A stretch of 41,824 nt of DNA from Planctomycetia bacterium (lineage in GTDB: Bacteria; Planctomycetota; Planctomycetia; Pirellulales; UBA1268): the NCBI GenBank assembly GCA_021414115.1, contig JAIOPD010000101.1, forward strand, positions 1 to 41,824. Direction: 5' to 3'. A program made the translations under genes and the position numbers. The notes below the pieces were generated by a model. The model was given only the letters and a program-made list of their open reading frames with translations, was not told the DNA's origin and searched no databases. Shown here one piece after another: positions 27,475 through 36,237 of the stretch. Positions within the stretch are counted from its first letter, which is position 1. Each line of letters starts with the position of its first letter.

Positions 27475-28938
27475 GTGCCTCGTCTTGGATGGTGGCTCGC
27501 CGTGGTACTGGCGGCGCTGACGGCCGCGCCCGCGGTGCCGGCCCCGCCGCAGGGGCTCGCGACCGCGGCCTGGAAACTCGAGTCGATCGAGTTGCGGGAC
27601 GGGCGTCGTCTCGAAGGACTCGTGCTCGACTCCGACGCCGGGGACGCCACCGACGACATCCGCTTCGCGCAGGTCAAGCGGCCCCCCGGCCGGCCGATGT
27701 ACGTCATCATCTGGGGACCGCTGGCGGCCGAACGGGTCGCCGCCGTCGATCGGCTTCCGGCCGCGGAGCACGCGCAGCTCGCGTCGCGAGTCCGCTCGTT
27801 TCTCGACGGTCGCCAGCGGCAGGCGGAGGCGGAGACGGCCGTGCGGCTGGAGCAGCACGACGAGGACGGTCCCTGGCAACACGAGAGTGAGAGCTTCACC
27901 GTCACCAGCACTGCCGATCCCGCCACCACCCGGGCCGCGATCGTGACGCTCGAGCAGGTCTTCGGCGGGCTCGAGACGCTGGTCGCCGCCGCCGCGTCGC
28001 CTGAGCGGAAAAATACGATCGAGGTGCGACTCTGCGGATCGGCCGCGGAATATCGCGACGTGCAGCGCTCGCTCGGGATCGCGATCGACAGCCCGGCGTT
28101 TTACATGCCGTCGCGTCGGCTGCTCGTGGCCGGCAGCGACATGCCCGCGCTGGCGGCCGGCAGCGCGGCGGTGGACGACGAGCTCGCCGCTGCCGCCCAG
28201 CGCTACGATCAACTCGACCGCCTTCTCGATGAACGGCTCAAGGCTCTGGCGGGCGATCTCGAACAGCAGGGATTCCCGGCGGCGGAACGAGCGGCGATCG
28301 TGCAACGGGCACGACAGCGCTGGGAGCGGGAACGGGGCATCGAACTGACCCGCATCGCGGCGGCCCGCCGCGACAACGCCGCGGCGCTCGACCGCGCCCG
28401 GCGGGCCTTTCGGCAGCGGCTCGTCCACGAGGCATGGCACGCCTACGCCGACACACGGCTGCGCGCCGCCGATGCCGGCGGCCTCCCGGCGTGGCTCGAC
28501 GAAGGCCTCGCGCAGGTCGTGGAATCGGCGCCGCTCGAAGCGGGCGAACTCCGCCTCGACGCCCCCGATCCGCGGCGGCTCACGGCGCTTCAGGAATCGA
28601 TCCGGGCCGGCTCGGTTCCCCGGCTCGCCGACCTCGTGCAGACGGGGCAGCAGCAGTTTATCGCGGGGCACGCGGGCCGCGATGGCGAACGCGGTCGCGC
28701 CTATCTCGCGGCCTGGGGGCTCGCCCTCGACCTCGCCATGCTGCGGCCGGTGCTCTCGCCGGCGGCCATCGTGGAAATGACGAAGGCCGAGGGCGATCCT
28801 GTGCAGAGCCTCGAAAAGCTGACGGGTGTCGCGATCGATCGCTACGAGTCCGACTGGCGGCGGCGGATCCTCGCGCTGGGCGGCACGCGGCCGGCAGACC
28901 CGACGCCGAAGCGGGAGCCGGTCACGCCGGACCGGTGA
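27475..28938 (+). CDS. secreted DUF1570-type putative zinc metalloprotease
   Basis: A 487-residue protein with a clear signal peptide (LGWWLAVVLAALTAAPAVPA). A small N-terminal domain (residues ~30-110) is followed by a region with long charged helices (about 235-310). The gluzincin motif is H318-E-A-W-H322, with the candidate third ligand Glu343 in 'LPAWLDEGLAQ'. This order matches DUF1570 proteins of planctomycetes, which look like peptidase MA relatives; activity is not established. The start is a GTG at 27475 preceded by GGAGAG. It follows xylA by 19 bases in the same direction. Its last 17 bases overlap the end of glnD on the other strand. Confidence 0.85.
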   Translation: MPRLGWWLAVVLAALTAAPAVPAPPQGLATAAWKLESIELRDGRRLEGLVLDSDAGDATDDIRFAQVKRPPGRPMYVIIWGPLAAERVAAVDRLPAAEHAQLASRVRSFLDGRQRQAEAETAVRLEQHDEDGPWQHESESFTVTSTADPATTRAAIVTLEQVFGGLETLVAAAASPERKNTIEVRLCGSAAEYRDVQRSLGIAIDSPAFYMPSRRLLVAGSDMPALAAGSAAVDDELAAAAQRYDQLDRLLDERLKALAGDLEQQGFPAAERAAIVQRARQRWERERGIELTRIAAARRDNAAALDRARRAFRQRLVHEAWHAYADTRLRAADAGGLPAWLDEGLAQVVESAPLEAGELRLDAPDPRRLTALQESIRAGSVPRLADLVQTGQQQFIAGHAGRDGERGRAYLAAWGLALDLAMLRPVLSPAAIVEMTKAEGDPVQSLEKLTGVAIDRYESDWRRRILALGGTRPADPTPKREPVTPDR

Positions 28939-31561
28939 CCGGCGCGGTCGCCCTCTCGATCGCCACCCGAATCGCCGCCTGCCGGCCGGCGTCGACCACC
29001 TTCCCTCCGTCGGCCGTCGTGACATGAAAGGCATCGACGACCTGATCGAGGTAGGTGCCGATCTTCGCGGCACGCACCGACAGCCCCGCCTCGAAGAGCA
29101 CCCGCGCGACGCCGTAAAGCAGCCCGGGGGCGTCATGCGCAAAGACTTCGAGAATGGTCGCGTGCTGCGAGCTCTCGTTGTCGAAGGTCACGCGCAGAGG
29201 CTGCACGACGGCCGGCTTCACCTGCGGCGCGAACGGATTCCACCGGGCCGCGAACTCCGGCGGACGGTCGCCGAGGATCGCCGCGCGGATCGCTTCGGAG
29301 ATGTCGGCCAGCCGGTCCGCCGGCGGTTCGCCCGCGAAATCCGGATCGAGGACGGTGAAGTGGTCGACGACATGCCCGTCGCCGAAGGTGTGGATGTCGG
29401 CGGCCAGGATTTCGAGTCGCTGACTCGTCAGGCTGCCGGTGACGCGGTGGAAGATGCCGGCTCTGACGTCCTCGCGCGTGCCCACGGTCACCGTCACGGT
29501 GGCGGTGTCGGGCTGCCAACGGGCCGTCGCGAATACGCCCCCCGGCGGCAGGCGGGCCAGTCGCCCGAGTTCCTCGACGATGCGCTCCGGAGCGGTCGCC
29601 CCGAGATACGACGTCGGCAGCCCGACGGCCAGCCGCGCGACGGGATCGTCGGCCGCCCGTTCCCCGAGCAGCCGGGCGAGGTTCGTGCGGCCACGATCGG
29701 CCGCCACGCTCGGCCCCGAGCCGTCGAGGAAGCCGCGTGTCTTGTAATACAACTCCCCGAGCAGGTCGGCCTTCCACTTCGTCCACGTTCCCGGGCCCAC
29801 GGCCGAGACGTCGGCCGCGGTGAGCAGAGCGAGCATTCGCAGCACTTCGGGCGATCCCACGTCGCTGGCGAACCCCGCGACGATCGTGTCGTCGCCGACG
29901 TCGCGGCGAAACGCGAGGTGGGCCATCGCCAGGTGCCGCAGCACGAGAAACTCGACGATCCCCGCCTCGTCGGCGGGCAGTCCCAGATGAACGGCGACCT
30001 CTCGGGCGATCCGTGCGCCGACCTCGCTGTGATCCTCGACGAATCCCTTGCCGACATCGTGGATCAGCAGGGCCAGCAGCAGCAGTCGCTTGCGGCTCAG
30101 GGCCCGCCACTCGTCCCCCAGCCAACCGTCTTCCGTGGCAAAACCCGCGGCGCGTTCGACTGAAAGAATGCAGTGCTCGTCCACCGTGTATTTATGGAAG
30201 CTGTTGAACTGCAGCAGGTTGCGAGCGTGCGCGAACTGCGGGATGAGGATCTCGAGAACTCCGAGCTCGTGCAGCCAGCGCAAGGCGTCGGCCAGTTTCG
30301 CGGGATGGTCGAACAGCCCGAGAAAAGCGGCCGTGGTGGCTGAGTCGACGTCGCGATCGAGCGCCGGCACCCCCGCGCGGATGGCCTCCCACGTGTCGCG
30401 GGCCACGGGCATGTCGTAGAGCATCGACAACTCGGCGAGCCGCACGATCTCGCGGAGGCTGCCCGCGACCCGCGGCAGACTCGCAGCCGTCGCCGACACG
30501 TCGAGCGGCCCCACGCGAAAGGTGCCGTCGATGGCGTGGCCGAGGAGGCCTCGCGCCAATGCCTTCACGGAGCCGGAATACCGTAGTGTGCCGAGCATCG
30601 TCTCGACCACCTGCGCCACGCGGCGGGTGTGGCCGAAATAGTCGCGCATGAACCGCTCGACCCCGAGCAGGCCGTCCCGCGACTCGATGCCGAGGGCCGC
30701 CGCGATCCGCACCTGCTCGGCGCGGGAGAGTTCGTCGGCCGGCTTGCCGGCGGCGAGATGCAGGTCGTTACGCACCCGCATCAGAAACTCGCCCGCATCA
30801 CGGACGGCGTCGGCGTCGGCCCGGGTGATGCCCCCCGCGAGCGCGACGTCGTCGAGCGTGTCGACGTCGTGGACGAGGCGGCCGAGCCAGCGGACCAACT
30901 GAATGTCGCGGAGCCCGCCGGGCGACCGCTTCACGTTGGGTTCCAGGAGCGCGACGGTGTGGCCATACTTCTCGGCCTCCTCCCGTCGGGCCGCGACGAG
31001 CCGGTCGACAGACCGCCGTCGCGAACGGCTGATATTCGATCGCAACCGCTGCCGGAGGAGCGGAACGAGGGCGGCGTCGCCCGCGAGCGTCCGGCAGTCG
31101 AGCAGCGTGCTCATGATGGTGGCGTCGTCCGCCGCGAGCCGGACCGCGTCCGCGACGGTCCGCACGCTCTGCCCGACGTCGAGCCCGGCGTCAAAGAGAT
31201 CCTGCAGCAGCCGCCGCGCCGCTTCGGCCACGACCTTCGCGGCCCGGCCATCGTGCAGGATCATCAGATCGACGTCCGACCAGGGCGCCATCTCCTGACG
31301 TCCAAAGCCGCCATGCGCCACCAGCGCCGCATGCTTCGCGAGCCGAGCCGCATCGTCGGCCGGAATGTCGGCGACCAGACCAGCCCACACGTCGCGGACG
31401 ATCGTCTCGAACCGCTCCGACGCAAACACGCACACCGCCCAGCCCTGGCCGCCGGCGGCATGCTGGGCGGCGATCCGCACCCGGGCCTCTGCCACGGCCT
31501 CGATCGCCCGTGCGACCGCGGGCCGCACGTTCACCATCCCTGCCGCAGGCGAGGCGGTCAT
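28922..31561 (-). CDS. glnD: bifunctional PII uridylyltransferase/uridylyl-removing enzyme
   Basis: GlnD senses glutamine and adds or removes UMP on PII proteins, setting nitrogen assimilation. The 879-residue protein has the full domain set. The nucleotidyltransferase has 'GGFGRQEMAPWSDVDLMIL' (Gly84-Gly85, Asp96, Asp98). A helical linker carries 'NVKRSPGGLRDIQ'. The HD domain carries 'LLIHDVGKGFVEDHSEVG'. Two C-terminal ACT domains start near 'VTVTVGTREDVRAGIFHRV' and 'LEVFAHDAPGLLYGVARVL'. ATG 31561 overlaps the stop of the adenosyltransferase gene by 4 bases (ATGA). No glnB or amtB is nearby. Coupling to a corrinoid adenosyltransferase is unusual. Confidence 0.95.
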   Translation of the reverse strand: MTASPAAGMVNVRPAVARAIEAVAEARVRIAAQHAAGGQGWAVCVFASERFETIVRDVWAGLVADIPADDAARLAKHAALVAHGGFGRQEMAPWSDVDLMILHDGRAAKVVAEAARRLLQDLFDAGLDVGQSVRTVADAVRLAADDATIMSTLLDCRTLAGDAALVPLLRQRLRSNISRSRRRSVDRLVAARREEAEKYGHTVALLEPNVKRSPGGLRDIQLVRWLGRLVHDVDTLDDVALAGGITRADADAVRDAGEFLMRVRNDLHLAAGKPADELSRAEQVRIAAALGIESRDGLLGVERFMRDYFGHTRRVAQVVETMLGTLRYSGSVKALARGLLGHAIDGTFRVGPLDVSATAASLPRVAGSLREIVRLAELSMLYDMPVARDTWEAIRAGVPALDRDVDSATTAAFLGLFDHPAKLADALRWLHELGVLEILIPQFAHARNLLQFNSFHKYTVDEHCILSVERAAGFATEDGWLGDEWRALSRKRLLLLALLIHDVGKGFVEDHSEVGARIAREVAVHLGLPADEAGIVEFLVLRHLAMAHLAFRRDVGDDTIVAGFASDVGSPEVLRMLALLTAADVSAVGPGTWTKWKADLLGELYYKTRGFLDGSGPSVAADRGRTNLARLLGERAADDPVARLAVGLPTSYLGATAPERIVEELGRLARLPPGGVFATARWQPDTATVTVTVGTREDVRAGIFHRVTGSLTSQRLEILAADIHTFGDGHVVDHFTVLDPDFAGEPPADRLADISEAIRAAILGDRPPEFAARWNPFAPQVKPAVVQPLRVTFDNESSQHATILEVFAHDAPGLLYGVARVLFEAGLSVRAAKIGTYLDQVVDAFHVTTADGGKVVDAGRQAAIRVAIERATAPVTGPA

Positions 31562-32097
31562 GGATGGATCCAGGGATCGTCGGAGACGCCCGCCTGCCGG
31601 TTCGCGACCCGCGCGAGCACGAAGAGAAGATCGCCGAGCCGGTTGAGGTATTCGATCGCGTTGGCGGGAATGGTCGAGCCTTCGTCCGCCGCGAGCGTCA
31701 CGACCCGCCGCTCGGCGCGGCGGCAGACGGTGCGAGCGACGTGAAACGCGGCCGCGAGCGGGGTGCCTGCTGGCAGAATGAAGCAGGTCAGCGGCTCGAG
31801 CGTCGCCTCGTGCCGGTCGATCTCGAACTCGAGGGCCTCCACGTGCGCCGCCGTGATCCGCTCCACGGCCGCCTCCGGCGTGGCCAACTGGGCACCGAGG
31901 TCGAAGAGTTCGCACTGCACGCGGCGGAGCAGGGGATCGAAGGCCGCGGCAACGGAATGCGTGCGGGCCATGCCGAGGTGGCTGTTGAGTTCGTCAACCG
32001 TCCCAAAGGCCTCGATCCGCGCGTGGTCCTTGCGGACTCGCGGCCCGCCGAAAAGCCCCGTCTGCCCTGCGTCGCCGGTCTTCGTGTAGATCTTCAT
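31558..32097 (-). CDS. PduO-type corrinoid adenosyltransferase
   Basis: This 179-residue protein transfers the adenosyl group of ATP to cob(I)alamin to make coenzyme B12. The N-terminal ATP-binding motif 'MKIYTKTGDAGQTGLFGG', 'FGTVDELNSHLGMAR' in the first helix pair, and 'FILPAGTPLAAAFHVARTVCRRAER' (Arg cluster) followed by 'EYLNRLGDLLFVLAR' are the PduO/MMAB signature. It forms trimers in the family. ATG 32097 has AGGAGG about 12 bases upstream. The gene's stop overlaps the glnD start, so glnD translation may depend on it. A B12 riboswitch does not fit in the 51-base gap to the divergent gene. Which B12 enzyme it supplies is not visible. Confidence 0.93.
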   Translation of the reverse strand: MKIYTKTGDAGQTGLFGGPRVRKDHARIEAFGTVDELNSHLGMARTHSVAAAFDPLLRRVQCELFDLGAQLATPEAAVERITAAHVEALEFEIDRHEATLEPLTCFILPAGTPLAAAFHVARTVCRRAERRVVTLAADEGSTIPANAIEYLNRLGDLLFVLARVANRQAGVSDDPWIHP

Positions 32098-32135
32098 GTC
32101 GGGCGGCTGCCTCCTGCGTGTACGAACTCTGCACG

Positions 32136-32141
32136 TATACT
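32136..32141 (+). promoter_or_regulatory. -10 element suggesting a leaderless mRNA
   Basis: TATACT at 32136-32141 ends only 7 bases before ATG 32149. A standard start site would fall on or next to the A of the start codon. No ribosome binding site precedes the ATG. Confidence 0.45.
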
Positions 32142-32148
32142 GGGTCGC

Positions 32149-33327
32149 ATGAGAAAATCATGCAACTGGAACACCGCGAGCCTGCTCTCCGCCCTGGTGA
32201 TCGCGGCGGCTCTGCCTGGTCACCCCGCCCGCTCGGCGCCGCCGGCTGAGGCGGATCCCCTGCCGCGATCCGCGGTCGAAGGCCGCTTCCTGGCGGAGCC
32301 CGTCCGCGTCACCGACGGCATGACCAAAGCGGGCGAGGGCTACTTCGCTCCCGATGCGCGGCGGATCTGCTATCAGGCGGTGCCGCCCGGACACCCCTTC
32401 TATCGAATCTACGTGCAAGACTTCAACGCGACGGCCCCACGGCCTCTGCCGCCGCGGCAGGTGAGTCCGGGTCCGGGGCGGACGACCTGCAGTTGGTTTT
32501 CGCCCGACGGTTCGCGGCTCCTCTTCGCATCGAGCCATCTCGATCCGGAGGTCGCCGCCACCGAGGCCGCGGCCCGCGCGCAGGCCGAAGACGATGCCCG
32601 CACCGGCCGGCGCCGTCGCTATCAGTGGGACTTCGATCCCTGGATGGACATCTTCACCTCGCGGCTCGACGGGAGCGACCTCGTGCAGCTCACAGCCTCC
32701 AAGGGCTATGACGCCGAATGTTCGTTCTCTCCCGACGGTCGCCAGGTGCTCTTCGTCAGCGACCGTGACGGCGATCCCGACATCTACGTGATGGATGCCG
32801 ATGGGGCCAACGTGCGGCAGTTGACCAACACACCGGGCTACGACGGTGGTCCGTTCTTCTCGCCCGACGGCACGTGGATCGCCTACCGCACCGATCGCGT
32901 CGAGAAGGACATGCTTCAGATTCATGTCATGAAGGCCGACGGCACCGGCGACGTGGCCGTGACGGCAGGGCAGGGAGTTCGTTGGGCGCCCTACTGGCAT
33001 CCCACCAAACCGTGGCTGATCTGGACCGGCGCCGACCACTCCGATCCCACGCAGCGACCGAACTACGATCTCTGGATCGCGCGGTATGACGTCACCGCAG
33101 ACGGATTTCAAGCAGGCCCGCCCCTGCGGCTCACCGACCACGAGGGGGCCGATGTGTTGCCGGCCTTTTCTCCCGATGGCACGCTCATCATGTGGACGGC
33201 GAGCCGCGGCGAGCCCTCCGGCGGACGCGGGCCGACGAGTCAGCTCTGGGTGAGCCGGCTCGACCTCGATGCCATCGCCGCCGCCCTCGACGCATCCTCC
33301 GCCAGCACGAAAGGCAGCAGGCAATGA
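32149..33327 (+). CDS. exported TolB-like beta-propeller protein
   Basis: A 392-residue protein with a signal peptide (ASLLSALVIAAALPGHPARS). It has at least five TolB/PD40-type propeller repeats, each with a form of 'FSPDG' ('CSWFSPDGSRLLFAS', 'CSFSPDGRQVLFVSDRDGDP', 'PFFSPDGTWIAYRTD', 'PAFSPDGTLIMWTASR'). A charged insert (residues ~140-165) interrupts the second blade. Such proteins are usually periplasmic and bind proteins or are linked to proteases; no catalytic domain is attached. The start at 32149 lies 7 bases after a TATACT -10, so the mRNA may be leaderless. It diverges from the adenosyltransferase-glnD pair with a 51-base gap, and overlaps proC by 4 bases (ATGA). Confidence 0.87.
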   Translation: MRKSCNWNTASLLSALVIAAALPGHPARSAPPAEADPLPRSAVEGRFLAEPVRVTDGMTKAGEGYFAPDARRICYQAVPPGHPFYRIYVQDFNATAPRPLPPRQVSPGPGRTTCSWFSPDGSRLLFASSHLDPEVAATEAAARAQAEDDARTGRRRRYQWDFDPWMDIFTSRLDGSDLVQLTASKGYDAECSFSPDGRQVLFVSDRDGDPDIYVMDADGANVRQLTNTPGYDGGPFFSPDGTWIAYRTDRVEKDMLQIHVMKADGTGDVAVTAGQGVRWAPYWHPTKPWLIWTGADHSDPTQRPNYDLWIARYDVTADGFQAGPPLRLTDHEGADVLPAFSPDGTLIMWTASRGEPSGGRGPTSQLWVSRLDLDAIAAALDASSASTKGSRQ

Positions 33328-34148
33328 CGCTCCCCCCCACGCACGACGACCGCGGAGTGGCGATGATCGGCGGGGGCCAGATGGCGCTGGCGCTCGCGGA
33401 GGGCTTCTGCCGCGCTGGCCTGCTCCAGCCGGCCGACATCATCGTCCATGATCCCTTCGCCCCGGCCCGCGACCGACTGGCGTCGCGACTGCCCGGCATC
33501 CGGTTCGCCGACACGCCCCAGGCTGCGGCTGCCGCAGCCAGCCTCGTGTTCCTGGCGGTGAAGCCCCAGCAGGCGGCCGACGCCTGCCGCGAGATCACCG
33601 GCCGCCTCCGCGGCGACGCGGTGCTCGTCTCGATCGTCGCCGGCCTGTCGACCGCGTCGCTCGCCGGCATGTCGGGCACGCAGCGGATCGTCCGCGTGAT
33701 GCCCAACACCCCGAGTCTCGTAGGGCACGGCGTCTCGGTCGTCTGCCGCACCGCCGACGTCCCGACGGCCGCGGCCGATCGCGTCTTGAAACTGCTCGCC
33801 TCCGTGGGACACGTTCACGAGGCCGACGAATCGCTGATGAACGCGGTGACCGGCCTCTCCGGCTCTGGCCCGGGGTTCGTGGCCTTGCTCGTCGAGGCGC
33901 TCGCCGACGGCGGCGTGAAGGCCGGCCTGCCCCGCGCCCTGTCGCTCGCGCTCGCCGTCGAGACGCTCTCGGGCACCGCCGCGCTCTTGGAACAGACGGG
34001 CGAGCATCCTGCGCAGATCAAGGATCGCGTCTCGAGCCCCGGGGGCACGACGATCGCGGGCTTAGCCGTACTCGAGCAGCGAGGCGTCCGAGGCGCGCTC
34101 ATCGACGCCGTCGTCGCCGCCGCCGCCCGCGCCAAGGAACTCGGTTAG
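33324..34148 (+). CDS. proC: pyrroline-5-carboxylate reductase
   Basis: ProC catalyses the last step of proline synthesis, reducing pyrroline-5-carboxylate with NAD(P)H. The 274-residue protein has the Rossmann motif 'MIGGGQMALALAEGF', 'FLAVKPQQ', 'RVMPNTPSLVGHGV' and the C-terminal dimer/active-site signature 'ALIEQ'-type region ending in 'VSSPGGTTIAGLAVLEQRGVRGALI'. ATG 33324 overlaps the stop of the propeller gene by 4 bases, so translation is coupled, although the two products have no obvious functional link. Its stop codon TAG is followed directly by a shortened form of the dispersed element tail and unit B. Confidence 0.95.
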   Translation: MTLPPTHDDRGVAMIGGGQMALALAEGFCRAGLLQPADIIVHDPFAPARDRLASRLPGIRFADTPQAAAAAASLVFLAVKPQQAADACREITGRLRGDAVLVSIVAGLSTASLAGMSGTQRIVRVMPNTPSLVGHGVSVVCRTADVPTAAADRVLKLLASVGHVHEADESLMNAVTGLSGSGPGFVALLVEALADGGVKAGLPRALSLALAVETLSGTAALLEQTGEHPAQIKDRVSSPGGTTIAGLAVLEQRGVRGALIDAVVAAAARAKELG

Positions 34149-34238
34149 GCCCATGGGTGGGTCGGGGCTTCCCGTGCCCCGTCGCCGGACGTTCGCTTCG
34201 GGCATCCCCTCGAGGGTTCTCGATGGTGTCCGTTTCGG
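34146..34238. repeat. internally deleted unit B with stop-codon tail, copy 3
   Basis: Starting at the proC stop codon the sequence reads TAGGCCCATGGGTGGGTCGG, a shortened element tail, then a unit B in inverted orientation (GGACGTTCGCT joined to TCGGGCATCC). About 45 inner bases are missing. The A-B spacer follows in inverted orientation. Confidence 0.7.
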
Positions 34239-34345
34239 GGAAGCCCCAAGCGCGAGCGCGGGGTAGACGTCCTCCACCCCAACCCGCTCCGCGGCTCGCT
34301 CACGGAAAGCTACCCGTTTACCCGTCGCTCGCGCTCCGGGCTTCC
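34239..34345. repeat. palindromic repeat unit A, copy 6
   Basis: 107 bp from GGAAGCCCCAAGCGCGAGCG to GCGCTCCGGGCTTCC. Relative to the adjacent B remnant its orientation is opposite to that in the composite copies at 8255, 17345 and 40476. Confidence 0.85.
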
Positions 34346-34414
34346 CGAACCCGATGCCACGACGCACGAACGGTTTCGCCGCATGATACACGTGGAGCGT
34401 TTGTCGCCCGCGGT

Positions 34415-34636
34415 TCAGCCGCGACGGGACTTCGCTGCCTTCTTGGCGGACTTCTTCGCGGACTTCTTCGGGCCAGCGGTTGTTTTCTTCGCCGCGGCGA
34501 CGGCCTGCTTGGCGGGTGCCTTCTTGCCGCCGGCTTTCTTGGCCGCGGTCTTCTTCACGGCGGTCTTACGGCCGCCGAACACCGTATCCCAGCCATCGGC
34601 GTATTTGGTCGTACTGCCCACGCGAATCACTGACAT
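34415..34636 (-). CDS. small lysine/alanine-rich histone-H1-like protein
   Basis: This 73-residue protein starts with a conserved-looking segment MSVIRVGSTTKYADGWDTVF followed by GGRK. About 45 residues of Ala/Lys/Pro repeats of the type AAKK and KKSAKKAAKS follow, like the tail of histone H1. A small protein with this N-terminus is one I associate with planctomycetes. DNA or RNA binding through the basic tail is inferred. ATG 34636 has GAGGAG 8 bases upstream. The frame extends upstream but without family support. It lies 97 bases after the GH2-like gene on the same strand. Confidence 0.82.
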   Translation of the reverse strand: MSVIRVGSTTKYADGWDTVFGGRKTAVKKTAAKKAGGKKAPAKQAVAAAKKTTAGPKKSAKKSAKKAAKSRRG

Positions 34637-34733
34637 GGCGATGCTCCTCGTCGATCGGATCAGAAGTTTCCCGCCACGCGCACGATGCTGCGCGGCGGCT
34701 ACACCGTGTGGTAGCGAGCGGACTCGGGCCGTG

Positions 34734-35096
34734 TCAATGCGGCGTGACGATCTCGATGAAGATGCGGCCCCACTCCTCGGGGAACCGGGGCCGACCTCGC
34801 GGCGTGTCCACGGCTGCCGGAGCCGCCGTCTCGGGAACGACGAGCAGCTCGTTTCGATCGCGCAGCAGCGTCGTGACGTCGCACTCGTGCCGACCGCCGG
34901 CAACCGCCGTAAACGAAAGTTCCACGTCGTTGAGCAGCAGTCGACGCCAGGGCACGCTCGGGGCCGCGCGTTCCACGACCATCACGACGGCGTCGCCGGG
35001 ACCGACCCCCGACGGGCGGCCGAAGCGGCGCAGCCAGCGGCCGTCGGCGGCGGGGGGCTCCCAGGCGGTTCCAAGCTGGATCGCATGTCGGGGCAT
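34734..35096 (-). CDS. small protein resembling a GH2 N-terminal sugar-binding domain
   Basis: The 120-residue protein lacks a signal peptide. Its core 'RRLLLNDVELSFTAVAGGRHECDVTTLLRDRNELLVV' follows the pattern of jelly-roll domains at the start of family 2 glycoside hydrolases (a ligand loop 'N-D/G', then 'DVT..L...N.L.V'). No catalytic domain is present. It starts 39 bases after the oxidoreductase gene on the same strand and is probably co-transcribed with it. ATG 35096 begins the most natural reading (MPRHAIQLGTAWEPP). The relation to GH2 is by eye only. Confidence 0.65.
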   Translation of the reverse strand: MPRHAIQLGTAWEPPAADGRWLRRFGRPSGVGPGDAVVMVVERAAPSVPWRRLLLNDVELSFTAVAGGRHECDVTTLLRDRNELLVVPETAAPAAVDTPRGRPRFPEEWGRIFIEIVTPH

Positions 35097-35135
35097 CGGG
35101 CGAAAACGTCTCCGGAGCGGCTGAAACGACCCTGA

Positions 35136-36182
35136 TCAACTGGGAACCACCACGCCGCGACCGATCGTCTCACCGGCCAGCATCCGCCGGGCCCAGCCTT
35201 CCACATCATCCAGTCCCAACTGCGTGACCGGAAAGCGGCCGGCGATCTGCGGCCAGAATCTGGCGAGCGTCATCCACAACTCGGCACGGTCAGCCTGCGT
35301 CGGCTGCGTGGCCGCATCGATGCCGGCGAGCGTCACGCCACGGAGGATGAAGGGGTGTACCGTCGTCACGAGATCGACGCCCCCGGCCATGCCGATCACC
35401 GTCACCGCGCCCCCCGTCCGGACGGACCGCAGCACGTCGGCCAGCAGGCCGCCGCCGACCGTGTCGACCACGCCCGCCCAGCGGCCCTTCGCGAGCGACT
35501 TGGAGGATGGATCGACGACCGCCTTGGGAGGAAGCACCTCGGCCGCCCCGAGCCTTGCCAGCGGCTCCCGCGCAGCGGGCTTCCGCGAGCAGGCCACCAC
35601 TCGCTGCCCCTTCGCCGCAAGCATAGCCACCGCCAGCATCCCGACTCCGCCACTCGCGCCGGTCACGAGCCACTCCTCATCGGGCTTCGCATGCCGGCCG
35701 TCGACGAGTTGGGCCAGACGGTCGCAGGCGAGCACCGCCGTGAGGCCGGCGGTGCCCAGCGCCATAGCGCCGACGGCAGAGAGCAGGGGCGGACGAGGAA
35801 TGACGGCCGCAACGGGGGTCCGCAGATGGGTCGCGAATCCGCCGTCCCGCGACTCTCCCATCCCGTTGCCGGTGACGACTACGGCCGTTCCCGCGGCGAG
35901 ACCATCCACGGGCCTCTCGACGATCCCGGCCACGTCGATCCCGGGCACGAGCGTCGTCGGCCGCATCACCCCCGCGTGGCCGGAGCAGGCGAGGGCGTCC
36001 TTGTAGTTGAAGCCGGCCGCCTCCACGCGGATCACGACCTCTCCGGCGGGGGCCGGTTCGTCGATCCGCCAGGCCAGCGACGCCAGGCCCGCACGCACGG
36101 TGCCATCCGTCATCCGCTCCACCCGCCAGCATCGCGGCCGGCCGGTGGCGACAGTCGACCGCGGATCGGCATTCGCGTTCAT
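35136..36182 (-). CDS. YhdH/YhfP-family (AcuI-like) NADPH oxidoreductase
   Basis: A 348-residue medium-chain dehydrogenase/reductase without the catalytic zinc ligands. Markers of the YhdH/AcuI group are 'AAGFNYKDALACSG', 'VPGIDVAGIVE', 'VTGNGMGES', 'GGFATHLRTPV' and 'MALGTAGLTA'. The cofactor motif is 'VTGASGGVGMLAVAML', and 'VACSRKPAA' after the second strand indicates NADPH. Characterised members reduce acrylyl-CoA or quinones. The N-terminal ~20 residues are extra and poorly conserved in appearance; an internal start at MTDGT (residue 24) is an alternative. It is divergent from trxA, with the candidate trxA promoter between them. Confidence 0.9.
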   Translation of the reverse strand: MNANADPRSTVATGRPRCWRVERMTDGTVRAGLASLAWRIDEPAPAGEVVIRVEAAGFNYKDALACSGHAGVMRPTTLVPGIDVAGIVERPVDGLAAGTAVVVTGNGMGESRDGGFATHLRTPVAAVIPRPPLLSAVGAMALGTAGLTAVLACDRLAQLVDGRHAKPDEEWLVTGASGGVGMLAVAMLAAKGQRVVACSRKPAAREPLARLGAAEVLPPKAVVDPSSKSLAKGRWAGVVDTVGGGLLADVLRSVRTGGAVTVIGMAGGVDLVTTVHPFILRGVTLAGIDAATQPTQADRAELWMTLARFWPQIAGRFPVTQLGLDDVEGWARRMLAGETIGRGVVVPS

Positions 36183-36237
36183 GATTTTAGGGCTTTCGAG
36201 TCTCGGAGCGCGACAGCGGACGAAACCGCCCGCCGTC

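Noticed and set aside
32098-32148. B12 riboswitch upstream of the adenosyltransferase
   Set aside because: Only 51 bases separate the divergent starts, and no B12-box sequence is seen.
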